Positions 51,738-60,588 of a stretch of DNA of 64,000 nucleotides are shown here, in pieces. The stretch is taken from the NCBI GenBank assembly GCA_024653205.1, contig JANLFO010000008.1:1-64000 (forward strand). The letters run 5' to 3'. Origin of the DNA: Clostridia bacterium (GTDB lineage Bacteria; Bacillota; DSM-521; Neomoorellales; SLTJ01). How positions within the stretch are numbered: the stretch's first letter is position 1; every line of letters starts with the position of its first letter. Made by a program: the position numbers and the translations under genes. A model generated the notes under the pieces. That model was not told the origin of the DNA. It made no database searches and worked only from the letters and a program-made list of their open reading frames with translations.

Positions 51738-52963
51738 GGCGGGAGCTGTGGGTAGAGCTGGGGGCGCGGCGTTACCCCATCTACATCGGCCGGGGTATCC
51801 TGGGCGACCTCGGCGGCCTGGTTCGGCTTGTCTCGCCTTCCCCTTCCCCCGTGCTGGTGGTATCCAATTCCACGGTACAGGGACTCTTCGGCGCCCGCAT
51901 CGAGGCCGCCCTCGGCGAGGCCGGCCGGCGCTTCGGGTGGGCCTTGGTGCCCGATTCCGAGGAGGCCAAGAGCCTTTCCGTTCTAGGCGACCTTTACGAG
52001 CGCGCCGTGGCGCTGGGGCTGGACCGGCGCTCGGCGGTAATCGCCCTGGGCGGAGGGGTGGTGGGGGACGTGGCCGGCTTTCTGGCCGCCACCTACCTGC
52101 GGGGCGTGGCCTACGCTCAGATTCCCACCACCCTGCTGGCGCAGGTGGATTCCTCCGTGGGCGGCAAAGTGGCGGTTAACCTTCCCCAGGGCAAGAACCT
52201 GGTAGGGGCGTTTTACCAGCCGCGCCTGGTGCTGGCGGATCTGGACACCCTGGCGAGCCTGCCGGCCCGGGAGTGGCGCTGCGGCCTGGCGGAGGTAGTG
52301 AAGTACGGGGTCATAGGCGATCCGGATCTTTTTGCCCTGCTGGAAGAAAGGGGCTTTGTCCTGGCCGACTTCACGGGCCGCGCCGACGGCGAAGGGACCA
52401 AAGGGGCGCCTGACCAGGTAGACCGATCCCGAAAGCGGCCCGGTGACTCCTCCGAAGCCACGGTCGCCCGAACCCAGGCAGGCGGCTCCTCTCGGCTGGA
52501 CTCTGACGTAGCCGGACTCCTGGAGGAGATCGTGTGGCGGTGCTGCCGTCTAAAGGCCCAAGTGGTGGCCCGGGACGAGCGGGAAGAAGAGGGTCACCGG
52601 ATGATCCTGAACTTCGGCCATACCGTGGGCCACGCCCTGGAAGCGCTGACCGGTTACCGGGACTGGCGCCACGGCGAAGCGGTGGCCGTGGGCATGGCGG
52701 TGGAAGGGTACCTGGCGGTGCTTCTAGGCCGATGGGGCCGGGACGAACTCGACCGGTTGGAATCGCTGTTGCGCCTTTTTTCCCTTCCCACGCGGCTGCC
52801 GCCGGGCCTGGCGCCCGAGGCCATCCTGGCGGCCATGCACCGGGATAAGAAGGTCGTGGGCGGCAATCTTACCCTGGTTGTGCCGCGCCGCCTTGGGGAG
52901 GTGGAGGTGGTGCGCGGGATTCCAGAGGAGAAGGTACTGATGGCCTTGCAGGCGTACGCCTGA
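51734..52963 (+). CDS. aroB: 3-dehydroquinate synthase
   Basis: 409 residues, about 45 longer than usual. NAD site IALGGGVVGDVAGFLAATYLRG, metal/active-site KYGVIGD, and FGHTVGHALE with the zinc His. An insert of about 45 residues (roughly 212-258, codons 52366-52510), polar and Arg/Ser/Gly-rich, separates EERGFVLADF from VAGLLEEIVWRCCRLKAQVV. The insert is in frame. GTG 51734 overlaps the aroK stop. Confidence 0.94.
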   Translation: MRRELWVELGARRYPIYIGRGILGDLGGLVRLVSPSPSPVLVVSNSTVQGLFGARIEAALGEAGRRFGWALVPDSEEAKSLSVLGDLYERAVALGLDRRSAVIALGGGVVGDVAGFLAATYLRGVAYAQIPTTLLAQVDSSVGGKVAVNLPQGKNLVGAFYQPRLVLADLDTLASLPAREWRCGLAEVVKYGVIGDPDLFALLEERGFVLADFTGRADGEGTKGAPDQVDRSRKRPGDSSEATVARTQAGGSSRLDSDVAGLLEEIVWRCCRLKAQVVARDEREEEGHRMILNFGHTVGHALEALTGYRDWRHGEAVAVGMAVEGYLAVLLGRWGRDELDRLESLLRLFSLPTRLPPGLAPEAILAAMHRDKKVVGGNLTLVVPRRLGEVEVVRGIPEEKVLMALQAYA

Positions 52964-53057
52964 GCGGGTGGGACGGCCGGCACTCACCTGAAGGCGCCAG
53001 GAGGCGGAGGGTCTCCTGGTCCCGGGCCGGGCGGCCGGGAAAGGATTGGGAGCCGGG

Positions 53058-54761
53058 GTGAGGGTGGTGCGAAAGCGTCTGGGTGAACTGTTGTTGGAAG
53101 CGGGCTTGGTAAGCGAGGAGCAGCTGGAGCGCGCCCTGGCGGAGCAGAAGGGCACGGGAGAACGGTTGGGGAAGCTGTTGATCCGTCAGGGTGTGGTGAC
53201 GGAGCAGGACATCATCAACCTCCTGGAGGTTCAACTGGGCATACCCCAGGTGCGCCTGCTTCCCGGCTCACTCGACCGCAGTCTGGCCCGCATCCTGCCG
53301 GAACCGCTGGCCAGGCGGTACCTAGTGGCTCCGGTACGCCTGGAGGGGAACCGGCTGGTGGTGGCCATGGCGGATCCTCTGAACGTGACCGCGGTTGACG
53401 ATCTCCGGCTGAGGACGGGGCGGGATATTCTCCCCGCCATCGCCTCCGAAGCGGACATCGAGCGCGCCTTTTCCGAGCTTTACGGCCAGGCCCTGTCTGT
53501 GGAAGAGCTGGCCAGCGCCGAGGAGGGCGAGGGTACGCGGGTACTGCAGGCGGAGGTGTTCGATCTGGACCGTTCGGGCACCGCCGCCGGGGTAGACGCT
53601 CCGGTGGTCAAGTTGGTGAACGGCCTGCTTCAGCAGGCGCTTCGGGAGCGCGCCAGCGACGTGCACCTGGAGCCCATGGCAGAAGGGGTCAGGGTACGCT
53701 ATCGGGTAGACGGCGCCCTGCGGCCGGTCATGACCCTGCCCCGGGCCCACCATGCTCCGGTGGTGTCGCGCATAAAGGTTATGGCCGGCATGGATATAGC
53801 CGAGAAAAGGCTTCCCCAGGACGGCAGAGTGCAAATCCGGGCACAAGGCCGGCAGGTAGACCTCAGAGTTTCGACCCTACCCACCATTTTCGGAGAAAAA
53901 GTCGCCATAAGGCTTTTGGACCGGGCCTCGGCCTATCTGGCCCTGGATGATCTGGGCTTCGGATCGGAGGCGCTGGCCCGCTATCGGAAACTGATCCGTC
54001 GCGCCTACGGTATGATCCTGGTCACCGGGCCCACCGGCAGCGGGAAGACCACCACCCTCTACGCCACTCTGAGGGAGATCAACACTCCGGAGAAGAACAT
54101 CATTACCATAGAAGACCCGGTGGAGTACGTACTCGAGGGCATTAACCAGATCCGGGTTAACCCCAAGGCCGGGCTTACCTTTGCCTTAGGGCTTCGTTCC
54201 ATCCTGCGACAGGATCCCGACGTGATCATGGTGGGCGAAATCCGCGATCGGGAAACCGCGGACATCGCCATCCGTTCTGCCAACACCGGGCACCTGGTGC
54301 TGAGCACCCTCCATACCAATGACGCGGCTGGAGCCCTGACCCGGCTCCTGGACATGGGGGTGGAGCCATTTCTTGTAGCTTCTTCGGTAATTGGGGTGGT
54401 GGCCCAGCGTTTGGTGCGTACCTTGTGCCGGCACTGCCGGCGGCCGTATGAGGTACCGGCCGGTGGAGAGGAGCACCTGCTCCTGGGCGAAGGAATTAAG
54501 ACCCCCCTGACCCTCTACCGGGCGGCGGGTTGCCCCGAGTGTGCGGGAACGGGGTACCTGGGTCGAACGGCCATCCTGGAAGTCATGCCCATGACCAGTG
54601 CCCTGCGACGCCTGGTGCTCGCGCGTGCTTCCGGTGAGGAAATTGCCGCCCAGGCCGTGGCCGAAGGCATGATAACCCTCTGGGAAGACGGTCTGGCCAA
54701 GGTACGCCGGGGGCTGACTACCATGGCGGAAGTGGTTCGGGTAGCATACGCCGGCGAATGA
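53058..54761 (+). CDS. pilB: Type IV pilus assembly ATPase PilB
   Basis: Hexameric motor for pilus extension. 567 residues: N-terminal MshEN-type repeats (RLGELLLEAGLVSEEQLERAL, GKLLIRQGVVTEQDIINLLE; in many relatives a c-di-GMP-binding module), Walker A TGPTGSGKTTTLYA, Asp box LRQDPDVIMVGEIRD, His box, and zinc cysteines CRHCRRP / CPECAGTGYLGR. Several GTG/TTG starts (53046, 53058, 53067) are possible; 53058 follows GGGAGCCGGG. Confidence 0.94.
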   Translation: MRVVRKRLGELLLEAGLVSEEQLERALAEQKGTGERLGKLLIRQGVVTEQDIINLLEVQLGIPQVRLLPGSLDRSLARILPEPLARRYLVAPVRLEGNRLVVAMADPLNVTAVDDLRLRTGRDILPAIASEADIERAFSELYGQALSVEELASAEEGEGTRVLQAEVFDLDRSGTAAGVDAPVVKLVNGLLQQALRERASDVHLEPMAEGVRVRYRVDGALRPVMTLPRAHHAPVVSRIKVMAGMDIAEKRLPQDGRVQIRAQGRQVDLRVSTLPTIFGEKVAIRLLDRASAYLALDDLGFGSEALARYRKLIRRAYGMILVTGPTGSGKTTTLYATLREINTPEKNIITIEDPVEYVLEGINQIRVNPKAGLTFALGLRSILRQDPDVIMVGEIRDRETADIAIRSANTGHLVLSTLHTNDAAGALTRLLDMGVEPFLVASSVIGVVAQRLVRTLCRHCRRPYEVPAGGEEHLLLGEGIKTPLTLYRAAGCPECAGTGYLGRTAILEVMPMTSALRRLVLARASGEEIAAQAVAEGMITLWEDGLAKVRRGLTTMAEVVRVAYAGE

Positions 54762-54779
54762 TCTGGTGGGGAGAGCAAG

Positions 54780-55826
54780 ATGGACCTCGACGCGGTCCTA
54801 CGCGAGGCGGTTCAGCTGGGAGCCTCGGACGTACATATCACCATCGGTTTGCCGCCGGTATTCCGCATTCACGGAGAGTTGCGAAGGCAAGAGCACCTGC
54901 CGGTGGTAACCCCTGCGATGGCGGAGGGTGTGCTTCGGCATCTGGTTTCGGAGGAGCTGTACCGGCGATTTCAGGAGTCCGGGGACATGGACTTCGCCTA
55001 CTCGCTGGCCGGGGTGGGGCGTTTCCGGGTCAACGCCTTCAGACAACGGGGTAGCGTGGGTCTGGCCATGCGATTGATAAACACGCGCATCCCGTCCCTG
55101 GAAGAACTGGAACTGCCTCCGATAGTTGCGGAGTTGAGCCGGCGGACCAAGGGGCTGGTACTGGTCACCGGCCCCACCGGCAGCGGCAAGTCTACCACCC
55201 TGGCGGCCATGGTGGGGCTCATTAACCAGGAGCGGGCCTGCCACATCGTCACCCTGGAGGACCCCATCGAGTACGTGCACCGGCACGGCAAGAGCATTAT
55301 CAACCAGCGAGAAATCGGGAGCGATACCGAGAGTTTCGGCCGGGCCCTCCGGGCCGCCCTCCGGGAGGACCCGGACGTTATCATGGTGGGGGAAATGCGG
55401 GACCTGGAAACCATATCTACCGCGATCACCGCCGCGGAGACCGGCCATCTGGTGCTGGCCAGCCTGCATACCGCCAGCGCCACGCAAACGGTTGACCGGA
55501 TCATCGACGTGTTTCCTCCCCACCAGCAGTCCCAGGTGCGGGTGCAACTGGCCGATACCCTTGAGGGCATCGTTGCCCAGCAACTGCTGACCCGCGCCGA
55601 CCGATCCGGCCGGGTAGTGGCGGTAGAGATCCTGGTTGCCACTCCGGCAGTGCGCAACCTGATCAGGGAGGGCAAGAGCCATCAGCTCCTTTCCGTGATG
55701 CAGACCGGCGCCAGGTACGGGATGTGCACGATGGAAGCCTCGGTGCGGGAGTTGGTGCGTCAGGGCAAGGTAGGAGCCGAGGAGGCGACCCGGGTGCTGA
55801 GCGGGTTGGCCGCTTACCAACCGTAA
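54780..55826 (+). CDS. pilT: Type IV pilus retraction ATPase PilT
   Basis: 348 residues: ASDVHITIGLPPVFRIHGEL start, Walker A TGPTGSGKSTTLAAM, LREDPDVIMVGEMRD, HLVLASLHTASATQT and the PilT C-terminal NLIREGKSHQL signature. Drives pilus retraction, so twitching motility is implied. ATG 54780 after GGGGAG, 18 bases after pilB. Confidence 0.94.
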   Translation: MDLDAVLREAVQLGASDVHITIGLPPVFRIHGELRRQEHLPVVTPAMAEGVLRHLVSEELYRRFQESGDMDFAYSLAGVGRFRVNAFRQRGSVGLAMRLINTRIPSLEELELPPIVAELSRRTKGLVLVTGPTGSGKSTTLAAMVGLINQERACHIVTLEDPIEYVHRHGKSIINQREIGSDTESFGRALRAALREDPDVIMVGEMRDLETISTAITAAETGHLVLASLHTASATQTVDRIIDVFPPHQQSQVRVQLADTLEGIVAQQLLTRADRSGRVVAVEILVATPAVRNLIREGKSHQLLSVMQTGARYGMCTMEASVRELVRQGKVGAEEATRVLSGLAAYQP

Positions 55827-55844
55827 GGAGGTGAGCGGGCCGGA

Positions 55845-57068
55845 GTGCCTACTTACCGTTACCGGGCGCGCGACGCCCACGGCCGGCTTCGCGTGGGTAC
55901 CCTGGAGGCGGAAAACGAGGTGGCCGTGACCCAGGAGCTTCGGCGCCAGCAGTTCTTCCCGGTGGAGGTGAGGCTCCAGCCCGCCGTCGGGCGGCTGCGC
56001 CTGCCCCTCCCTTGGGAGGAGTGGGTTTCACCGCGGCCGAAGAGCGGCGACCTGGCCTTTTTTTGCCGGCAGTTCGCCACCTTAGTGGGCGCCGGCGTGC
56101 CGGTGGTGCCCGGCTTGCGGGCTCTGGCGGAGCAGACCGCCAATCGGGCGCTCAAGACTGCCCTGCGCGGGGCGGTGGGGCGGGTGGAGGGAGGCTCGGG
56201 CCTGGCCGAAGCCCTGGATGCGTTTCCCCGCGTCTTCCCCCGGCTCATGGTGCGCATGGTGGCCGCCGGAGAAGTGGGCGGGATGTTGGACGAGGTTCTG
56301 GAGCGCCTGGCAACCCACTTCGAGCGGGAGCACGAGCTGTACCAGAAGTTGCGCTCGGCCGTCACCTACCCGGCCTTCGTGCTGTTAGCGGCATTGGGAG
56401 TGGTGGCCTTTCTGTTCCTTCACGTATTGCCCACCTTCGGCCAGTTGCTGGCCGGTCTGGAGGCTCCTCTGCCCTTACCTACGGTCATAGTGTTGGCGGC
56501 AGGGGGGGCCGGCCGTCGGTATTGGTATTTGTGGATTGTGCTGTCGGTGGCGGCGGCGCTGGCGGTAAGGCAGCAGCGGCAGACCTCCCGCGGCCGCCAG
56601 CAATGGGATCGCCTGCTGCTGCGCCTCCCCGCGCTAGGGGAGCTATACCGGCAGATTCTCATTTCCCGACTCAGCCGCACCCTGGGCACCCTCCTTCGGG
56701 GCGGGGTGCCGCTTTTGCAGGCCCTGGAGGTGGTAAAAGGAGTGCTGGGGAACGTGGTTCTGGAGCAGGGGCTGGCGCAGGCACAAGAAGGCATCCGCCG
56801 CGGGGAAAGTCTGGCCGGAGCCCTAGGCCGCACCGGGCTTTTCCCGCCCATGCTCACCGAGATGGTGGCCGTGGGCGAAGAGTCGGGAGCTTTAGACCTT
56901 CTGTTGGAACGACTGAGCCTATTCTACGACCGGGAAGTTGACGCGGCCGTGAGTCGGCTTACCAGCGTGGTAGAACCCGTTTTGATTCTTTTTCTGGGCG
57001 GCGTTGTGGGGCTAGTAATGGTATCGGTATTGCTTCCCATGCTGACCCTGATACAGAGCGTTCGTTAG
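55845..57068 (+). CDS. pilC: Type IV pilus inner-membrane platform protein PilC
   Basis: 407 residues with two GspF domains (LAFFCRQFATLVGAGVPVVPGLRALAEQ ...; ISRLSRTLGTLLRGGVPLLQALEVV ...) and three membrane segments (about 168-190, 218-240, 378-400). GTG 55845 has a perfect AAGGAGGTGA ten bases upstream. It ends the pilB-pilT-pilC unit; a 403-base gap with a riboswitch follows. Confidence 0.93.
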   Translation: MPTYRYRARDAHGRLRVGTLEAENEVAVTQELRRQQFFPVEVRLQPAVGRLRLPLPWEEWVSPRPKSGDLAFFCRQFATLVGAGVPVVPGLRALAEQTANRALKTALRGAVGRVEGGSGLAEALDAFPRVFPRLMVRMVAAGEVGGMLDEVLERLATHFEREHELYQKLRSAVTYPAFVLLAALGVVAFLFLHVLPTFGQLLAGLEAPLPLPTVIVLAAGGAGRRYWYLWIVLSVAAALAVRQQRQTSRGRQQWDRLLLRLPALGELYRQILISRLSRTLGTLLRGGVPLLQALEVVKGVLGNVVLEQGLAQAQEGIRRGESLAGALGRTGLFPPMLTEMVAVGEESGALDLLLERLSLFYDREVDAAVSRLTSVVEPVLILFLGGVVGLVMVSVLLPMLTLIQSVR

Positions 57069-57131
57069 CCAAAAAATTTTCCAAACCGAGGCCTGGTTGG
57101 GAGGAGAGCAGCATCGGCAGGCGAAAAAAAA

Positions 57132-57137
57132 TATAAT
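57132..57137 (+). promoter_or_regulatory. -10 box of the pilin promoter
   Basis: TATAAT in an A-rich setting, about 15-20 bases before the riboswitch. A -35 hexamer is not evident, so an activator or another sigma factor may help. Confidence 0.45.
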
Positions 57138-57149
57138 CCTAAATTAGGA

Positions 57150-57240
57150 AGTACCCGAAAGGGCAAACCCGGCGAAAGCCGGGGGCGCAAAGCTACGGGC
57201 CTACGGACGGAATGGTCTAGGGCGGCCGGGCTGCCGAGGT
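57150..57240 (+). ncRNA. Cyclic di-GMP-I (GEMM) riboswitch
   Basis: The conserved aptamer pieces are present in order: GGGCAAACC, the GGCGAAAGCC tetraloop hairpin, GGCGCAAAGCTACGGGCCTA, and GGCCGGGCTGCC as the P3 end. This is the GEMM-I layout with the GAAA loop and its receptor-like helix. It lies between pilC and the major pilin (start 57472). The downstream 230 bases include a 9-bp pairing TGGTTTGCC (57287-57295) with GGCAAACCA (57332-57340) that could be the expression platform; no U-run follows, so translational or other control is possible. Confidence 0.85.
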
Positions 57241-57471
57241 ACGCAACCGCGGCGGCCCGGCCTCTGCATGCTAGCTCTTGGCGGGAAGGTGGTTTGCCCT
57301 GCTGGAGGCCAAAGGCATGGGGTGCCGAGCCGGCAAACCAGCAGCGGGGGTGGTGACCAGGCATTCTGACAATGACGTGGACGTCCTGAGTTATTGCCGA
57401 AATTGGGCGGGGTATGAGGTTCTAGCGGGTAACGGCGTGCGTGTATGACCCTAGGGTAAGGAGGTACGTCT

Positions 57472-58008
57472 ATGCGAAGGCTGCTGAAGCGCGAGCGAGG
57501 ATTTACCCTTATTGAACTGCTAGTGGTAATTGCGATCATCGGCATTTTGGCAGCGGTAATTACGCCTAACGCCTTCCAATCAATTGAGAAGAGCAAGGTA
57601 GCAGCTGCCGAGGCGGACTATAAGGCCATCAAGGCGGCCGCAATGAACTTTTATACGGATACTGGGCTCTGGCCTCCAACCTACACTAGTTCGGTGCCAG
57701 ACTCCTACCTCACCACGACTCCGACGTCGGGTTACAATGGCTGGGCCGGGCCTTACCTCGAGCGTTGGCCCAGCCGCAATCCGTGGGGCGGTGTCTACAG
57801 GTTTTACAATAGTTCGTCCCCCCCTACAGGCCATCCGTGGGGAGCCCTTACTGGTAGCGGCACCTACAGATGGTTATATGTCGATCGAGTACCGGGGGTG
57901 GGCTCAAGCCCAACGGGCGCCGCGGCGAAGCTCAAGAACGATCTGGGAGATGTTGTCTACGTTCCCTCGTCGGGTAACGTACTTTACATCCTAATCTCCA
58001 AGGACTAA
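57472..58008 (+). CDS. Major type IV pilin / GspG-like pseudopilin
   Basis: 178 residues: short leader [10 protein letters not shown], then cleavage before [20 protein letters not shown] with Glu5, the class III signal. The body is Ser/Thr/Pro/Tyr/Trp-rich ([19 protein letters not shown]) with a [22 protein letters not shown] segment like GspG-type calcium-site loops. ATG 57472 after AAGGAGG. Directly under the c-di-GMP riboswitch. Confidence 0.88.
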   Translation: MRRLLKRERGFTLIELLVVIAIIGILAAVITPNAFQSIEKSKVAAAEADYKAIKAAAMNFYTDTGLWPPTYTSSVPDSYLTTTPTSGYNGWAGPYLERWPSRNPWGGVYRFYNSSSPPTGHPWGALTGSGTYRWLYVDRVPGVGSSPTGAAAKLKNDLGDVVYVPSSGNVLYILISKD

Positions 58009-58081
58009 CGAAAGACTAAACCGAAGGTAGCTTTTCAAGGCCTGGGGTTTGGTTTCGGTGGTCCAGGCGGGCTCTACTTGC

Positions 58082-58834
58082 ATGCTGGCTTTCCTCATTC
58101 TGTCGCTAGGTGTAGCTATCGGCAGCTTCCTCAACGTTTGCATCTACCGCATCCCCAGGGGGGAATCGCTGGTATTCCCCCCTTCTCACTGCCCTTATTG
58201 CGGGCACCGGCTTGGGCCGGCGGACCTGGTGCCGGTGCTGAGCTACTTGTGGCTCAGGGGGCGCTGCCGGTATTGCAGGGAGAGGATTTCGCCCCAATAT
58301 CCCCTGGTAGAATTAGGCACCGGCGGCCTTTTCCTGTTGCTCTGCCACCTCTACGGGCCCTCGCCCGAGCTGGTAAGCCGGCTGGTGCTGGCCTCGGGGC
58401 TCTTGGTGGCGGCGCTGATTGACGCGCGCCATTACCGCATCCCCAACCAAGTGGTGGCCTTTCTCGCCGCCAGCGGGGTGGCCCTGAATCTATGGACCCA
58501 GGAACTGGCGTGGTGGCAGGTGGCCGCCGGCGCCGGGATAGGAGGAGGAGTCTTGGCGGCGTTGGCGCTCTTGAGCCGGGGCGGAATGGGTGAGGGCGAT
58601 GTGAAGCTGGCCGGGGCTGTCGGCCTTTATCTTGGTCCGGCCGGAGCAGTGATGACCTTGTTCTTGGCCGCCGCCCTGGGCGCGATAATAGGAGGGCTAC
58701 TGATTCTGCTCGGCCGCCGGGGCCGAAAGGAGCCCATTCCTTTTGCCCCGTTTCTGGCCGTGGCCGCGGTAACGGTTCACACAGCCGGGGAAACACTTTG
58801 GCAATTTTATCTGTCCTGGGCGGGCTGGTCGTAG
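58082..58834 (+). CDS. pilD: Prepilin peptidase / N-methyltransferase
   Basis: Cleaves and N-methylates prepilins. 250 residues: GVAIGSFLNVCIYRIPRGES, zinc cysteines CPYCGHR / CRYCRER of the methylase loop, catalytic Asp in ALIDARHYRIPN and the second GMGEGDVKLAGAVG. ATG 58082 gives the normal N-terminus; TTG 58049 would add eleven residues. Confidence 0.93.
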   Translation: MLAFLILSLGVAIGSFLNVCIYRIPRGESLVFPPSHCPYCGHRLGPADLVPVLSYLWLRGRCRYCRERISPQYPLVELGTGGLFLLLCHLYGPSPELVSRLVLASGLLVAALIDARHYRIPNQVVAFLAASGVALNLWTQELAWWQVAAGAGIGGGVLAALALLSRGGMGEGDVKLAGAVGLYLGPAGAVMTLFLAAALGAIIGGLLILLGRRGRKEPIPFAPFLAVAAVTVHTAGETLWQFYLSWAGWS

Positions 58835-58914
58835 TCCACGAGGCTAGCGAAAGGGATTCTGCCCACGAAAGCCGGAGGTTCCGGGGAGGAAAAGGAGGCC
58901 TAGGCGTCGAAATG

Positions 58915-58938
58915 GGCCCACAGGCGGGCCTTTTGTTT
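58915..58938 (+). terminator. Rho-independent terminator after pilD
   Basis: GGCCC (58915-58919) and GGGCC (58926-58930) form a short stem with a six-base loop, followed by TTTTGTTTT. It separates pilin-pilD from the minor pilin genes. Confidence 0.6.
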
Positions 58939-58971
58939 TCGAACCAGGTTGGACACGAGGGGCAGTAAGCA

Positions 58972-59463
58972 TTGCACGCGTCAAGAGACTGTGGCCTGAC
59001 CTTAGTCGAACTCTTGCTGGTTATGGCGATACTGGGCACCCTGGTGGCGGTAGTGGCGCCCGAGGGCCAACGGTGGGTGCAGGACTACCGACTTAAGGAG
59101 GCGACGGAGATGGTGGCGGCCGACCTTCGCCTGCTCCGCCAGGGGGCCGTAGCCGGAGAGAGTACTAATTGGGAAATACGGTTTAATTTTGCCAGCGATC
59201 CTCACCAATATCTCATCAAACGGGGGCTAGAGATAGGGGGCACCAAGATCGTTAGGCGGCTTCCCAGCGGGATCGCCTTCGAGGGCTCGGTGGTGGTCGG
59301 CAACGGAAAGATTGCTAATGTGGTGCGCTTCAACCTGGAGGGCACGCCCAATTCCGGCTCCATAGACATAACCATCCCTCTGATGGATGAGGTTAGCCGC
59401 CGCCAGCGCTTCGTCAAGGTGGGTGGCACAACGGGCCACATCTGGGTAACTGACCGGCGTTAA
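58972..59463 (+). CDS. Minor pilin / GspH-like prepilin
   Basis: 163 residues with leader ending DCG and LTLVELLLVMAILGTLVAVVAP helix (Glu5 present). The body (EMVAADLRLLRQGAVAGES, EIRFNF) is GspH/FimT-like. Start TTG 58972 after AGGGGCAG is uncertain. First of a four-gene minor pilin set. Confidence 0.83.
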   Translation: MHASRDCGLTLVELLLVMAILGTLVAVVAPEGQRWVQDYRLKEATEMVAADLRLLRQGAVAGESTNWEIRFNFASDPHQYLIKRGLEIGGTKIVRRLPSGIAFEGSVVVGNGKIANVVRFNLEGTPNSGSIDITIPLMDEVSRRQRFVKVGGTTGHIWVTDRR

Positions 59464-59500
59464 GGCGCACCGGGCGGCGGGCCGGAGGGGAGCGGAGGCT

Positions 59501-59950
59501 ATGCCCAAAGGTTACTCAGACTACCGCCCTGTCGCGGCCGGGTTCACCTTCGTAGAGGTGCTGGCGGCCTTGGCGGTCTTGGCCCTGGCGCTGGTGCCCC
59601 TGATGGACTTGTATACCCAGAGCCTGAGAGTGGGTGAGCGGGCGGGGGAAGAGAGTTTGCTCGCCTGGCTGGCGCAGGGAAAGATGGAGCAGTACCTGTA
59701 TTGGTTTCGCCAATACCAGGGTCAAGGGCCCACCTTGGGCCAACGGCTGCAGGGTGACGGAGTTGACCTGGATCCCAGCGATGGGGTGGAGGCAGAGTTT
59801 AGACCCTTTGCCGGGTTTCCGGATTACGCCTACCGGGCCTTCTTGACCCCGGCTTACGGAGACGCCTCCCCGCGCCAGCTACGTAAGCTGAAAGTAGAGG
59901 TCCGGGGGCCTGGAGGGCATCAGGCGGTTCTAACTACCCTGGTGTGGTGA
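59501..59950 (+). CDS. Minor pilin, PilV/GspI-like prepilin
   Basis: 149 residues: VAAG then FTFVEVLAALAVLALALVPL, with Glu5 in the helix. Body short. ATG 59501 after GGAGGGGAGCGGAGG. Adjacent genes overlap or nearly so, as in the minor-pilin operons fimT-pilV-pilW-pilX. Confidence 0.8.
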   Translation: MPKGYSDYRPVAAGFTFVEVLAALAVLALALVPLMDLYTQSLRVGERAGEESLLAWLAQGKMEQYLYWFRQYQGQGPTLGQRLQGDGVDLDPSDGVEAEFRPFAGFPDYAYRAFLTPAYGDASPRQLRKLKVEVRGPGGHQAVLTTLVW

Positions 59951-59966
59951 GGCTGGTGCGGGTGGG

Positions 59967-60566
59967 ATGGCTGCTCTTGCGGCGGGTGACGAGCGAGGGA
60001 AGAAACGATCGGGCCGGCAAAGCGGTTGGTGGCAGGACGGCGCCGGGTTTACACTTCTGGAAATGTTGATCGCGGCGGTTCTGATGGTAACCGTAGTGGG
60101 GGCCGCCTACGCTTTGCTTCAACAGGGGGCCCTCTCCTGGCAAGTGCAGGTGGCCCGGGAGGAGGCACAGGACAGCCTGCGGGTGGCCCTGGCCAGGATG
60201 GGCAAGTATGGCCGGGAGGCAGCGGCGGTGAAGGTGGACGAGAACCACTCGGCTTTAACCCTTAAGTGGTGGGATGCCAACGAAACCAACCCCGACAAGC
60301 AATGGAAGGAGATCCGTTACCAGGTCAAGGACGGAGTGCTCAAGGAGGGGCGGGCGAGCGGCCCCCGCATCGGGTGGCTAATCAATCCCAGCTACAACTG
60401 GCGGGTTCTGGCCGATCGGGTGGTCGGCGCGGAATTTGAGCTGAAGCCTGTCGAAGGAGAGGGCGACTGCCGGTTGGTGGAGATAGCGCTGCGGGCCCAG
60501 GATAGGCGCGGAACCGAACGCCGGGTCAAGGTTGCTTTTCTGGCCAGGGCAGTCTTGCTCCCCTAA
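59967..60566 (+). CDS. Minor pilin, PilW/GspJ-like prepilin
   Basis: 199 residues. A long leader (about 27 residues, polar, ending GAG) precedes FTLLEMLIAAVLMVTVVGAAYALL. The rest (VAREEAQDSLRVALARMGKYGREA) is PilW/GspJ-like. ATG 59967 lies 17 bases after the stop of the previous gene. Confidence 0.8.
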   Translation: MAALAAGDERGKKRSGRQSGWWQDGAGFTLLEMLIAAVLMVTVVGAAYALLQQGALSWQVQVAREEAQDSLRVALARMGKYGREAAAVKVDENHSALTLKWWDANETNPDKQWKEIRYQVKDGVLKEGRASGPRIGWLINPSYNWRVLADRVVGAEFELKPVEGEGDCRLVEIALRAQDRRGTERRVKVAFLARAVLLP

Positions 60567-60588
60567 GTACAGGGAGGATAGGCGGTCG

